From X23 sp050251575 (lineage in GTDB: Bacteria > Bacillota > Clostridia > SK-Y3), in contig JBFWMP010000040.1 in the NCBI GenBank assembly GCA_050251575.1, positions 1-18,641 on the forward strand: a stretch of 18,641 nt of DNA, read 5' to 3'. A program made the position numbers and the translations under genes. Below, in pieces: positions 8,352 to 14,737 of the stretch; within the stretch, counting starts at the first letter, position 1, and each line of letters starts with the position of its first letter. A model generated the notes under the pieces. That model worked only from the letters and a program-made list of their open reading frames with translations. It was not told the origin of the DNA and ran no database searches.

Positions 8352-8432
8352 GGAAGCATAGGGACGGTCCTATTGCTCCTGCTTTGTCTAAAAATTCTTT
8401 AAAGGAAGCAATAGGACCGTCCCCGTGCTTCC
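8352..8432. repeat. REP-like inverted pair 1 (intact)
   Basis: Two copies of a 29-bp near-palindromic unit face each other. The left unit (8352-8379, one base short) has shoulder GGAAGCATAG, core GGACGGTCC (8362-8370) and shoulder TATTGCTCC. The right unit (8404-8432) is its reverse complement with core GGACCGTCC (8414-8422). A 24-base AT-rich spacer separates them, so the pair can fold as one long hairpin or each unit as its own hairpin. The right unit ends two bases before the rimM ribosome-binding site. The arrangement resembles REP/BIME elements mobilised by IS200-like (RAYT) transposases, but no such transposase is in the window. Confidence 0.85.
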
Positions 8433-8444
8433 GTGGAGGATGTC

Positions 8445-8957
8445 ATGAGGGAAGAACAGTTAGAAGTCGGTAAGATTATTAATACCCACGGTGTAAAAGG
8501 TGATGTTAAGGTAATGCCCTTAACAGATGATCCAACTCGTTTTGAGGAACTAGAGTGGGTATATATTGAAAAAGATGGCGGGCTCGAAAAAATTTTTATT
8601 GAATATATTAAATATCAGAAAAACAATCTTATTATTAAGTTTAAGAATGTAGATAATATAAATGATGCAGAAAGATTAAAGAATCGAATGCTTATCATTG
8701 ATCGAGAGATGGCTGTAGATCTTCCGGAAAACACATATTTTATCTGTGATTTGATCGGATTGCAGGTAAATACTCATGAAGGGGTATACCTAGGAATTCT
8801 TGACGATGTATTATCTGCAGGAAGTACGGATGTTTATATAATAAAACATCCGGAAGGGAAACAAATATTGATACCTGCTATAAAAGAAGTTATACTTGCA
8901 GTAGATTTTGATAATAATTCTATGATTGTAAAACCTTTAGAAGGGCTGATAGAATAA
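8445..8957 (+). CDS. rimM: Ribosome maturation factor RimM
   Basis: RimM assists assembly of the 30S head domain and binds S19. The 170-residue product has the N-terminal RimM domain (about 1-85, with VGKIINTHGVKGDVKV near the start) and a C-terminal PRC-barrel domain (about 93-170, with DLIGLQV and ILIPAIKEVILAVDF). The ATG at 8445 is chosen because GGAGG (8435-8439) lies five bases ahead; an in-frame GTG at 8433 would include that ribosome-binding site. The gene begins 12 bases after the REP-like pair and after a terminator-like hairpin, so its promoter is unclear: read-through from khpA or an unrecognised promoter inside the repeat. The stop overlaps the trmD start by one base (TAATG), indicating translational coupling. 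Confidence 0.97.
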   Translation: MREEQLEVGKIINTHGVKGDVKVMPLTDDPTRFEELEWVYIEKDGGLEKIFIEYIKYQKNNLIIKFKNVDNINDAERLKNRMLIIDREMAVDLPENTYFICDLIGLQVNTHEGVYLGILDDVLSAGSTDVYIIKHPEGKQILIPAIKEVILAVDFDNNSMIVKPLEGLIE

Positions 8958-9670
8958 TGCGCTTTGATGTACTCACGCTTTTTCCAAAAATGTTTGAGAC
9001 CGTATTAGGTGAAAGTATCATCGGTCGGGCAAGAAATAATAACCTTTTAGAGTTGAATTTTATCAATATCAGGGATTATACAGAGGATAAGCATAAAAGA
9101 GTCGACGATTACCCTTATGGTGGAGGGTTAGGAATGGTGATGCAGCCTGCCCCTATTTACAATGCATATCAAAGCATCATAAAGGATTTATCATATAAGC
9201 CTAAAGTTATTTATATGAGTCCGCAGGGTAAAACTTTTTGTCAGTCTATGGCAAAAGAATTTATTAATGAAAAACATTTGATTATATTGTGCGGACATTA
9301 TGAGGGAGTCGATGAAAGAATCATTGAAGAAATTGTGGATATTGAGATTTCAATCGGAGATTTTGTCTTAACCGGAGGAGAAATTCCGGCAATGGCGATG
9401 ATAGATGCTATAAGCAGAATGATTCCGGGTGTTCTAGGACAAGAAGAAGCCTTTAAAGACGAATCACATTATTCCGGCTTACTTGAATATCCTCAGTATA
9501 CAAGACCACCGGTTTTTTTAGATAGGGAAGTGCCTGAAGTATTATTATCCGGTCATCATGCAAATATTGAAAAATGGCGCAAAGAGCAGTCTCTTTTGAG
9601 GACATATAGCAAACGTCCTGACTTGTTAAACGGAGCAGGATTTGATTTGGATGATAAAAACATTAAATAA
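8957..9670 (+). CDS. trmD: tRNA (guanine-N1)-methyltransferase TrmD
   Basis: TrmD makes m1G37 in tRNAs that read CNN and some other codons, using S-adenosylmethionine, and so prevents +1 frameshifting. The 237-residue SPOUT protein carries the deep-trefoil-knot motifs YMSPQGK (86-92), LCGHYEGVDER (111-121) and SIGDFVLTGGE (132-142), followed by the linker LLEYPQYTRPP and the C-terminal tRNA-binding domain. It starts MRFDVLTLFPKMF as in relatives. The ATG overlaps the rimM stop codon, so it has no independent ribosome-binding site of note and depends on coupling to rimM translation. The rplS promoter lies in the gap immediately downstream. Confidence 0.98.
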   Translation: MRFDVLTLFPKMFETVLGESIIGRARNNNLLELNFINIRDYTEDKHKRVDDYPYGGGLGMVMQPAPIYNAYQSIIKDLSYKPKVIYMSPQGKTFCQSMAKEFINEKHLIILCGHYEGVDERIIEEIVDIEISIGDFVLTGGEIPAMAMIDAISRMIPGVLGQEEAFKDESHYSGLLEYPQYTRPPVFLDREVPEVLLSGHHANIEKWRKEQSLLRTYSKRPDLLNGAGFDLDDKNIK

Positions 9671-9685
9671 AATAAAGTAAAAATA

Positions 9686-9714
9686 TTGTTTTATTATAAA
9701 CAATATGATATACT
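9686..9714 (+). promoter_or_regulatory. Promoter for rplS with overlapping palindrome
   Basis: The -35 TTGTTT (9686-9691) and -10 TATACT (9709-9714) are 17 bases apart, with transcription expected from about 9721. A perfect 9-bp inverted repeat, ATATTGTTT (9683-9691) and AAACAATAT (9698-9706) around TATTAT, covers the -35 and most of the spacer, which is where an operator could sit. No T-run follows, so it is unlikely to be the trmD terminator. Confidence 0.65.
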
Positions 9715-9720
9715 ATTTCA

Positions 9721-9787
9721 ATGTGTAGAACGGATGGTCCTCTGTTGTCAATGTACAGCATGAACATCTAAGAAGAGAGGAGGACTA
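9721..9787 (+). promoter_or_regulatory. Candidate structured leader of rplS
   Basis: The roughly 67-base leader between the promoter and rplS can fold. GATG (9733-9736) can pair with CATC (9765-9768) around an inner CTGT/ACAG stem (9742-9745 with 9755-9758). Alternatively, GTCCTC (9737-9742) can pair with GAGGAC, which overlaps the ribosome-binding site at 9779-9785. Autoregulatory L19 leaders are known in Firmicutes, and these alternatives would fit one, but I have not confirmed a match to that family. Confidence 0.35.
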
Positions 9788-10132
9788 ATGATGGATATCA
9801 TTAAGGCTTTACAGGAAGAACAATTAAGAAGTGATCTCCCAGCACTTGTGATTGGAGATACAATAAGGGTTTATGTAAAAGTTAAAGAAGGTAATAGAGA
9901 AAGAGTTCAGATGTTTGAAGGTACCATTATCCGTAAAAAGCACGGAGGTATTCAGGAAACATTTACAGTAAGACGTATTTCTTATGGTGTTGGCGTTGAA
10001 AGAACTTTCCCTGTAAATTCTCCTAAAATCGATAAGATTGAAGTTGTGAGAAAAGGTAAAGTTAGAAGAGCAAAGCTTTATTATTTACGTGACAGAGTTG
10101 GAAAAGCAGCAAAGGTTAAAGAAAAGATATAA
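9788..10132 (+). CDS. rplS: 50S ribosomal protein L19
   Basis: L19 lies at the 30S-50S interface and takes part in intersubunit bridges. The 114-residue protein is full length and carries the conserved segments SDLPALVIGDTIRVYVKVKEG, RKKHGGIQETFTVRRISYGVGVERTFPVNSPKI (written here in part as the family signature around residues 50-80) and KVRRAKLYYLRDRVGKAAKVKE at the C-terminus. Two adjacent ATGs (9788 and 9791) follow GGAGG at 9779-9783. The second has the better seven-base spacing, so the mature N-terminus may be one residue shorter. The gene has its own promoter upstream and its own terminator downstream, so it can be expressed separately from rimM-trmD. Confidence 0.98.
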   Translation: MMDIIKALQEEQLRSDLPALVIGDTIRVYVKVKEGNRERVQMFEGTIIRKKHGGIQETFTVRRISYGVGVERTFPVNSPKIDKIEVVRKGKVRRAKLYYLRDRVGKAAKVKEKI

Positions 10133-10137
10133 AGATG

Positions 10138-10162
10138 AAAAGGGACTTAATAGTCCCTTTTT
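10138..10162 (+). terminator. Rho-independent terminator of rplS
   Basis: AAAGGGACT (10139-10147) and AGTCCCTTT (10152-10160) form a perfect 9-bp stem with the loop TAAT and run straight into TTTTT. It begins six bases after the rplS stop. This ends the rplS transcript and implies that lepB is driven by a promoter further on. Confidence 0.88.
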
Positions 10163-10172
10163 GCTTATGACA

Positions 10173-10412
10173 GGAAGCATGGGGACGGTCCTGTTGCTTC
10201 CTTAAACACTATTAGATTAAGAGAAAGCAATAGGACCGTCCGAAACCACTGATAAAGTATGATTAAGCAAAAGAACCTCAAGAGGTCATCCTGAACGCAA
10301 GTGAAGGATCTTAGCACTTAAGCAACTTTTAAGATTCTTCATTACACTTCGTTTCATTCAGAATGACACAATACGGACTTTTTCAGTACTCTCGGACCGT
10401 CCCCGTGCTTCG
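10173..10412. repeat. REP-like inverted pair 2, split by a MITE
   Basis: The left 29-bp unit (10173-10201) is the most regular copy: shoulder GGAAGCATGG, core GGACGGTCC, shoulder TGTTGCTTCC. The right unit is the reverse complement and has been split: GAAAGCAATA and core GGACCGTCC (10223-10241), then the inserted element (10242-10393), then the core again (10394-10402) and CCGTGCTTCG (to 10412). Removing the insert and one core copy restores a 79-bp pair, nearly the size of the 81-bp intact pair before rimM. The repeat ends nine bases before the lepB ribosome-binding site. Confidence 0.85.
10242..10393. mobile_element. MITE-like element A (152 bp) with 9-bp target duplication
   Basis: This is a 152-bp element flanked on both sides by GGACCGTCC (10233-10241 and 10394-10402), a perfect 9-bp target duplication. 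Its ends are imperfect inverted repeats: GAAACCACTGATAAAGT on the left, and GAGAGTACTGAAAAAGT when the right end is read on the minus strand. Inside are a second inverted pair GTCATCCTGA/TCAGAATGAC (10285-10294, 10358-10367) and an inner pair GAAGGATCTTA/TAAGATTCTTC (10303-10313, 10330-10340). No reading frame is present, so it must have been moved in trans. It resembles element B downstream in length, ends, core and orientation. Confidence 0.82.
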
Positions 10413-10430
10413 TTTACTTTGGAGGTTAAT

Positions 10431-11042
10431 ATGGATAAAGAACCTTTTGATATTGAAGAAAACGATAGTGATACAAATGAGGAAATTGTACAGCAAACTA
10501 CATCAAGTCAAGTATTTGATTTTAAAAAGGAAATAAAAGAATGGGTTCAGGCGATTGTAATTGCTTTAGTAATTGCAGTAATAATAAGAACCTTCGTATT
10601 TTCATTAATTAGAGTAGATGGACAGTCTATGGTTCCGACTCTGCAGCATAATGACCGGTTAGTTGTCGTAAAAATGATGTATAAGCCTAAGCAGGGTGAT
10701 GTGATTATTCTTACTCCTCCCATGCATAAGAATACACCTTACGTGAAGAGGATCATTGCACTACCGGGGCAGACAGTTGATATTGATTTTAAAAAGCATG
10801 TTGTAACGGTAGATGGAAATCCATTAGTGGAGCCTTATATCAATGAGCCCACCGCTCAAAGAGGAGATGTCGAATTTCCGCAAACGGTCCCTGAGAATAC
10901 GGTATTTGTTTTAGGAGATAATAGAAATAATAGTCGGGACAGCCGCTATAGTGATGTGGCGATGGTTCCATACAAAGAGATTGTAGGAAAAGCAAACTTT
11001 AGGATTTGGCCTTTGAGTCGAATCGGATCGATATATAAGTAG
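10431..11042 (+). CDS. lepB: Signal peptidase I
   Basis: Type I signal peptidase removes signal peptides from secreted proteins at the outer face of the membrane. The 203-residue protein has a charged cytoplasmic N-terminus (1-38, rich in Asp and Glu), one transmembrane helix (about 39-58) and an extracytoplasmic catalytic domain. The catalytic Ser66 (DGQSMVPTL) and Lys106 (YVKRIIALPG) of the Ser/Lys dyad are present, as are the later boxes GDNRNNSRDSR and the GKANFRIWP end. The ATG at 10431 has GGAGG (10421-10425) five bases ahead; an in-frame TTG at 10419 overlaps that site and is rejected. It lies between rplS and rbgA, as in many clostridia. Its promoter is not evident: the gap after the rplS terminator is filled by the split repeat. 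Confidence 0.97.
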   Translation: MDKEPFDIEENDSDTNEEIVQQTTSSQVFDFKKEIKEWVQAIVIALVIAVIIRTFVFSLIRVDGQSMVPTLQHNDRLVVVKMMYKPKQGDVIILTPPMHKNTPYVKRIIALPGQTVDIDFKKHVVTVDGNPLVEPYINEPTAQRGDVEFPQTVPENTVFVLGDNRNNSRDSRYSDVAMVPYKEIVGKANFRIWPLSRIGSIYK

Positions 11043-11058
11043 TTCACGGTTACAGGTA

Positions 11059-11238
11059 GGAAGAATTGAGACGGTTCGAAACCATTGAAAAAGTCAAATA
11101 ATATGAAAAGTACCCAAGAATGTCATTCTGAGCTAAGCGAAGAATCTTAGTATTTAAGTAGCTTTAAGATTCTTCATTTCATTCAGAATGACATAAGTCT
11201 GGACTTTTTCATAACTTTCGAATAGTTTTGTTGATTCC
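11059..11238. repeat. Decayed single REP-like unit split by a MITE
   Basis: The flanks of element B rebuild one degenerate 29-bp unit: shoulder GGAAGAATTG (11059-11068), core AGACGGTTC (11069-11077), the insert, a second core GAATAGTTT (11220-11228), and shoulder TGTTGATTCC (11229-11238). The two core copies are identical at four of nine positions, and all five differences are transitions, as expected of an old duplication. Shoulders match the regular unit at 7-9 of 10 positions. No second, facing unit is seen. The block ends 15 bases before the rbgA ribosome-binding site. Confidence 0.6.
11078..11219. mobile_element. MITE-like element B (142 bp)
   Basis: This second copy of the family has ends GAAACCATTGAAAAAGT and, on the minus strand from the right, GAAAGTTATGAAAAAGT. 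Its core inverted repeats are cleaner than in element A: GTCATTCTGA/TCAGAATGAC (11122-11131, 11183-11192) and GAAGAATCTTA/TAAGATTCTTC (11139-11149, 11165-11175). It lies in the same orientation as element A and has no reading frame. It is inserted in the 9-bp core of a decayed REP-like unit, as element A is. Sequences close to its GTCATTCTGA...GAAGAATCTT core are, from memory, seen dispersed in many bacterial genomes. Confidence 0.75.
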
Positions 11239-11271
11239 TATAAATATAAATTTGGAGGACAGAACACAATT

Positions 11272-12123
11272 ATGAACATTCAGTGGTATCCGGGGCATAT
11301 GACGAAAACGCGAAGAATCATGCAGGACAGTCTTAAATTTGTTGATATAGCTATTGAGCTTGTTGATGCCAGATTGCCATTGAGTAGCAGAAATCCTGAC
11401 ATTGATAGTATTTTAGCAAATAAGCCAAGATTGGTGCTAATGAATAAGAGTGATCTCTCTGATCCGGAAATAAATAATTCATGGACAAAATGGTTTAGTC
11501 ATCAAGGAATAAATGTTTTACTTATTGACTCGATTTCAGGAAGGGGATTAAATCAGATTCCTGTTATGTGTAAGACAATCTTGAAGGATAAGATTGAGAG
11601 GGATGCTTCAAAAGGAATCATAAACAGAGCAATCAAGCTAATGGTTGTGGGTATTCCGAATGTAGGAAAATCTTCATTTATTAATAAAATTGCAGGAAAA
11701 GCTAGTACGAAAACAGGAGATAGGCCTGGGGTGACAAGAGGACAACAATGGATAAGGTTAAAGAACGGGTTTGAGTTATTAGATACCCCTGGTATCCTTT
11801 GGCCTAAGTTTGAAGACCTTGAAATCGGAAGAAAACTGGCTTATACAGGAGCTATTAAGGATGAAGTCATTGATATTGAGGAACTAACATGCAGTTTATT
11901 GGAACTTTTAAGAGATAACTATCCTGAAAGATTGAAGGAAAGATATAAGCTGGATGCGATAGCAGACTTAAAAGGACACGAGCTTCTCACTGATATTGCG
12001 AAGAAAAGAGGCTGTATTGTTTCGGGCGGGGAGACAGATGCTTTTCGTGCAGCAGCAATTATTCTTGATGAATTCAGGGGAGCAAAAATCGGTAAAATTT
12101 CTTTGGAAAAACCGGAAATATAA
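11272..12123 (+). CDS. rbgA: Ribosome biogenesis GTPase RbgA (YlqF)
   Basis: RbgA is a circularly permuted GTPase needed for late 50S assembly, including incorporation of L16 in Bacillus. The 283-residue protein shows the permuted order: the G4 motif NKSD (58-61) comes first, then the P loop GIPNVGKSS (127-135), GDRPGVTRG (G2 region) and G3 DTPG (171-174). The invariant LLDTPGILWPKFED and YPERLKERYKLDAI segments and a C-terminal ANTAR-like helical domain follow. The N-terminus MNIQWYPGHM matches the family, so the ATG at 11272 is secure, yet GGAGG (11254-11258) is 13 bases away, unusually far. This may mean weak initiation. A terminator follows directly, closing the housekeeping block; rnhB, often next in Firmicutes, is absent here. 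Confidence 0.97.
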   Translation: MNIQWYPGHMTKTRRIMQDSLKFVDIAIELVDARLPLSSRNPDIDSILANKPRLVLMNKSDLSDPEINNSWTKWFSHQGINVLLIDSISGRGLNQIPVMCKTILKDKIERDASKGIINRAIKLMVVGIPNVGKSSFINKIAGKASTKTGDRPGVTRGQQWIRLKNGFELLDTPGILWPKFEDLEIGRKLAYTGAIKDEVIDIEELTCSLLELLRDNYPERLKERYKLDAIADLKGHELLTDIAKKRGCIVSGGETDAFRAAAIILDEFRGAKIGKISLEKPEI

Positions 12124-12133
12124 TATAGATGTG

Positions 12134-12179
12134 AAAAGACAGGATTGTTAGCAATGTTTTATACTAACAGTCTTTTTTT
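12134..12179 (+). terminator. Rho-independent terminator after rbgA
   Basis: AAAAGAC (12134-12140) and TGTTAG (12146-12151) pair with CTAACA and GTCTTTT (from 12164), leaving a five-base bulge on the left side and a 12-base loop. The stem runs into seven consecutive T residues ending at 12179. It begins 11 bases after the rbgA stop. Confidence 0.8.
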
Positions 12180-12206
12180 GTTTGTGATATAATATCTTAT
12201 TATACA
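12178..12206 (+). promoter_or_regulatory. Candidate promoter for the AraC-type regulator
   Basis: TTGTTT (12178-12183), which overlaps the end of the rbgA terminator T-run, and TATACA (12201-12206) are 17 bases apart and lie about 40 bases before the regulator start. A second possible -10, TATAAT (12188-12193), lacks a good -35. The region is very AT-rich, so the exact promoter is uncertain. Confidence 0.38.
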
Positions 12207-12245
12207 TAATATCATTTAATTATAAGGAATTCTAAGGAGGATATC

Positions 12246-14597
12246 ATGGGAAAGAATAATGCACTTAGGCGCATGGGTTTATTTCCTAAGCTTTTTCTTA
12301 CAATGATCATAATAACCATTATCCCTATCGTTATCTCATCTGTAATAATCTTTCAAATATCAACAAACAATCTTGAAAACGAGATCAATCGTTCAAACCT
12401 TGATGTGGTTAATCAATTGAAGATGACTGTTGATTCTGTTTTTGATTCAACCTCAAGATTACCTGCACAAATAGTAAAAAACAAAACTGTTCAAAGCTTT
12501 TTAAGCAATAAATTGGGACCGGAAGATGAGCAAGAAATGTTTTATTCAGTCTTTAATGTTCTTGATTCTTTTTTAGAAGATGTGGGATATATTGAAGAGA
12601 TAGGTGTTTACAGCTATCTTAATAATGATATTATATATAGCCGAAGGAATAAAGTTTTACGGGATGCAAGCAATCATTTCACTCCAAATTATATGAATAG
12701 GATAAAGACAGACGGATATTCAATTTGGTTTGAGCCGAATGAGCCTGATATTTTTGGACAAAAAAATGATGAACTACAGTTGGTAGAATTCGTTTTTGAA
12801 TCTTTTAACCGCCCCCTTGCTATTATTATCGTTAAAATAAAGAATTATGAATTTTATCGTCAAATTAATCTGCTTAATATACGGGATAGTGGGCAGGTGT
12901 TGATGATTAATGAACATAAAAAAATAGTGGTTGGTGACAATAAATATTTTAGTCTCATCAATTATGGTGAGGGTTTAATTGGAACAGATAAAGAACAGGG
13001 TTATAAAAATATTAATAATATACTAGCTTCATATACAAGCTCAAGATATAACAATTGGAAATATGTCGCACTTTTACCCGCTGATGAAATAGAGCATAAG
13101 TTTGATCTTATTAGCACAGCGGTGCTCACCATATGTCTTTTCTTTTCAGTGTTATCTGTTCTTTTATCCTTTGCTTTTACAAGGAATATATATAATCCTA
13201 TCTCAGCTATTGAAAGGGTATTAAGCGGTGAGCATGGAAAGAATACTGATAAACATATCAAGCGTAAGGATGAGCTTGGAAGGATCAATAGGGAGGTTCA
13301 GGGTATTATTTTGCAGCTGAGTCAGGAAAAAGATTTAAAAAGCAAGAAAGAAAAGGAAAATGTGATATTAAAGCAGCAGATGGACGAGAATGTTGAGCGA
13401 TTAAAGAATTACTTTATTTATAGAGTAATTTATGGTGATATTTTAGCAAAATCAGAGATTGAGCAGCGTGCAGCATTTCTTACTATACCTATAAAAGGTA
13501 AGTTTATCACACTGCTCATAGAATATGATATTGCTTACGAAAAGATAATTGAAAACTTAAATGAAGAAGAGCAGGTTGCACTTTTTCAAGGAATGAAGGA
13601 CATTATAAGCAAGGCTTTTTCTAACGTAGCGCAAACGATAGCGGTATTTGCTGACTCAAGTTCCAGAAGTGGTAAAATGCTAGCTGTTTTAAACTTTAAT
13701 ACGGGTAAGAAAGAGTTAGAGAATTTTGAAGAGTTAAAACTAATGTGCAGCTTTATGCAAAATCTGATTAAGAGCAATTTTAAATTTACTGTCACTGTTG
13801 CTGCGGGTAATATATATCAAAATTTGGAAGAGATACAAAAGTCTTATATAGAGGCCTCCAACGCTATGAAATATCGGTTTGTAGTAGGGAATAATTCGAT
13901 CTTGTTTAAATCGGAGATAGAAACATCATCACAGGGTATAACGGAAGATTATTATTATAGAAAGCATTTTAAGAATTGTCTTCAAGCTAAAAATATTGAT
14001 AATATCATTACGATTATAAAAAGTTTAAAGACCAATGTACGCAGGAGTTCGCAGAATGAAGATCTTGATTATACTTTTAAAATTAAGGATATATTAAATA
14101 TTATAGCTGAGTATCTTAATGATAAAGAAGGCTTTGTAAATGAAATGAAAGAAATCAGCAGTGTGTTTATGAATTTTGAAAGCCGCTTCAGCAATATGGA
14201 TGAGGTTATAGAATGGCTTATCATTTTTGTTAGTCAGATATTTTCAAAAGATGGAAAAAGTTCTACTTATCAGAATAAGATTGTTGTGAAGGCACTTGAA
14301 ATTATTGAGGAAGAATACAATAAGAATATAGGTCTCTCGTATATCTGTGAAAAACTTAATATCTCAGAGGCATATTTTTCTAAGCTTTTTAAAGAAGAGA
14401 GCGGAAGGAACTTTAAAGATTATTTAACATTGCTGAGAATAGAAAAAGCAAAGGAGTTTCTTAATGAATCTGCTTTAACAATTTCTGAAATTTCTTATAT
14501 GGTGGGCTATAATAATTATAATCAGTTTTCAAAAATGTTTAAAAAGTACGAGGGAATACCCCCTCATGAATACAGGGAAACGAAAAAGGATAAATAA
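12246..14597 (+). CDS. Membrane-anchored AraC-family transcriptional regulator
   Basis: This 783-residue protein joins a transmembrane sensor to a DNA-binding domain. A first membrane helix (about 13-37) is followed by an extracytoplasmic region of about 250 residues, probably Cache-like, then a second helix (about 288-312), a HAMP-like linker and coiled coil (about 313-390), a cytoplasmic middle region (about 390-670) and a C-terminal AraC/XylS domain (about 676-783). Both helix-turn-helix units are seen: ISEAYFSKLFKEESGRNF, and TISEISYMVGYNNYNQFSKM (745-764) followed by the PHEYRE end. No kinase or receiver domain is seen, so the signal would pass directly from ligand to DNA. GGAGG (12236-12240) is five bases before the ATG. 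Its position just ahead of the tctCBA genes suggests it controls them, which is inference. Confidence 0.93.
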   Translation: MGKNNALRRMGLFPKLFLTMIIITIIPIVISSVIIFQISTNNLENEINRSNLDVVNQLKMTVDSVFDSTSRLPAQIVKNKTVQSFLSNKLGPEDEQEMFYSVFNVLDSFLEDVGYIEEIGVYSYLNNDIIYSRRNKVLRDASNHFTPNYMNRIKTDGYSIWFEPNEPDIFGQKNDELQLVEFVFESFNRPLAIIIVKIKNYEFYRQINLLNIRDSGQVLMINEHKKIVVGDNKYFSLINYGEGLIGTDKEQGYKNINNILASYTSSRYNNWKYVALLPADEIEHKFDLISTAVLTICLFFSVLSVLLSFAFTRNIYNPISAIERVLSGEHGKNTDKHIKRKDELGRINREVQGIILQLSQEKDLKSKKEKENVILKQQMDENVERLKNYFIYRVIYGDILAKSEIEQRAAFLTIPIKGKFITLLIEYDIAYEKIIENLNEEEQVALFQGMKDIISKAFSNVAQTIAVFADSSSRSGKMLAVLNFNTGKKELENFEELKLMCSFMQNLIKSNFKFTVTVAAGNIYQNLEEIQKSYIEASNAMKYRFVVGNNSILFKSEIETSSQGITEDYYYRKHFKNCLQAKNIDNIITIIKSLKTNVRRSSQNEDLDYTFKIKDILNIIAEYLNDKEGFVNEMKEISSVFMNFESRFSNMDEVIEWLIIFVSQIFSKDGKSSTYQNKIVVKALEIIEEEYNKNIGLSYICEKLNISEAYFSKLFKEESGRNFKDYLTLLRIEKAKEFLNESALTISEISYMVGYNNYNQFSKMFKKYEGIPPHEYRETKKDK

Positions 14598-14612
14598 TTG
14601 ATTTTAAATTTT

Positions 14613-14645
14613 AAGCGCATACTCAAAAGGTATGTGCTTTTTTGT
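14613..14645 (+). terminator. Rho-independent terminator of the AraC-type regulator gene
   Basis: AAGCGCATAC (14613-14622) pairs with GTATGTGCTT (14630-14639) in a 10-bp stem with one G-U pair and a 7-base loop, followed by a T-run and TTTG. It begins 15 bases after the stop codon and separates the regulator transcript from tctCBA. Confidence 0.85.
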
Positions 14646-14651
14646 TTTTAC

Positions 14652-14737
14652 TATAACTTTATTACATAAGTTATACAAGAACAGGTTATCATATCAGCGT
14701 TTTAACTTAATTTTAACATACATCAAAAAAGTTATAC
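14652..14737. promoter_or_regulatory. Repeated AAGTTATA boxes, candidate operator upstream of tctC
   Basis: TATAACTT (14652-14659) and AAGTTATA (14668-14675) form a perfect inverted repeat with an 8-base gap. The longer word AAGTTATAC occurs at 14668-14676 and again, in direct orientation, at 14729-14737, 61 bases on and close to six helical turns. AraC-family proteins typically bind direct or mixed half-sites of this kind upstream of their targets. The words are AT-rich, so chance cannot be dismissed, and the link to the neighbouring regulator is inference. Confidence 0.4.

Noticed and set aside
9683..9706. Palindrome after trmD as a terminator
   Set aside because: The stem is almost all A/T, has no T-run after it, and it overlaps a well-spaced rplS promoter.
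8352..11238. The repeated palindromic sequences as a CRISPR array
   Set aside because: Copies are irregularly spaced over about 3 kb, are in opposite orientations, and lack uniform spacers and cas genes.
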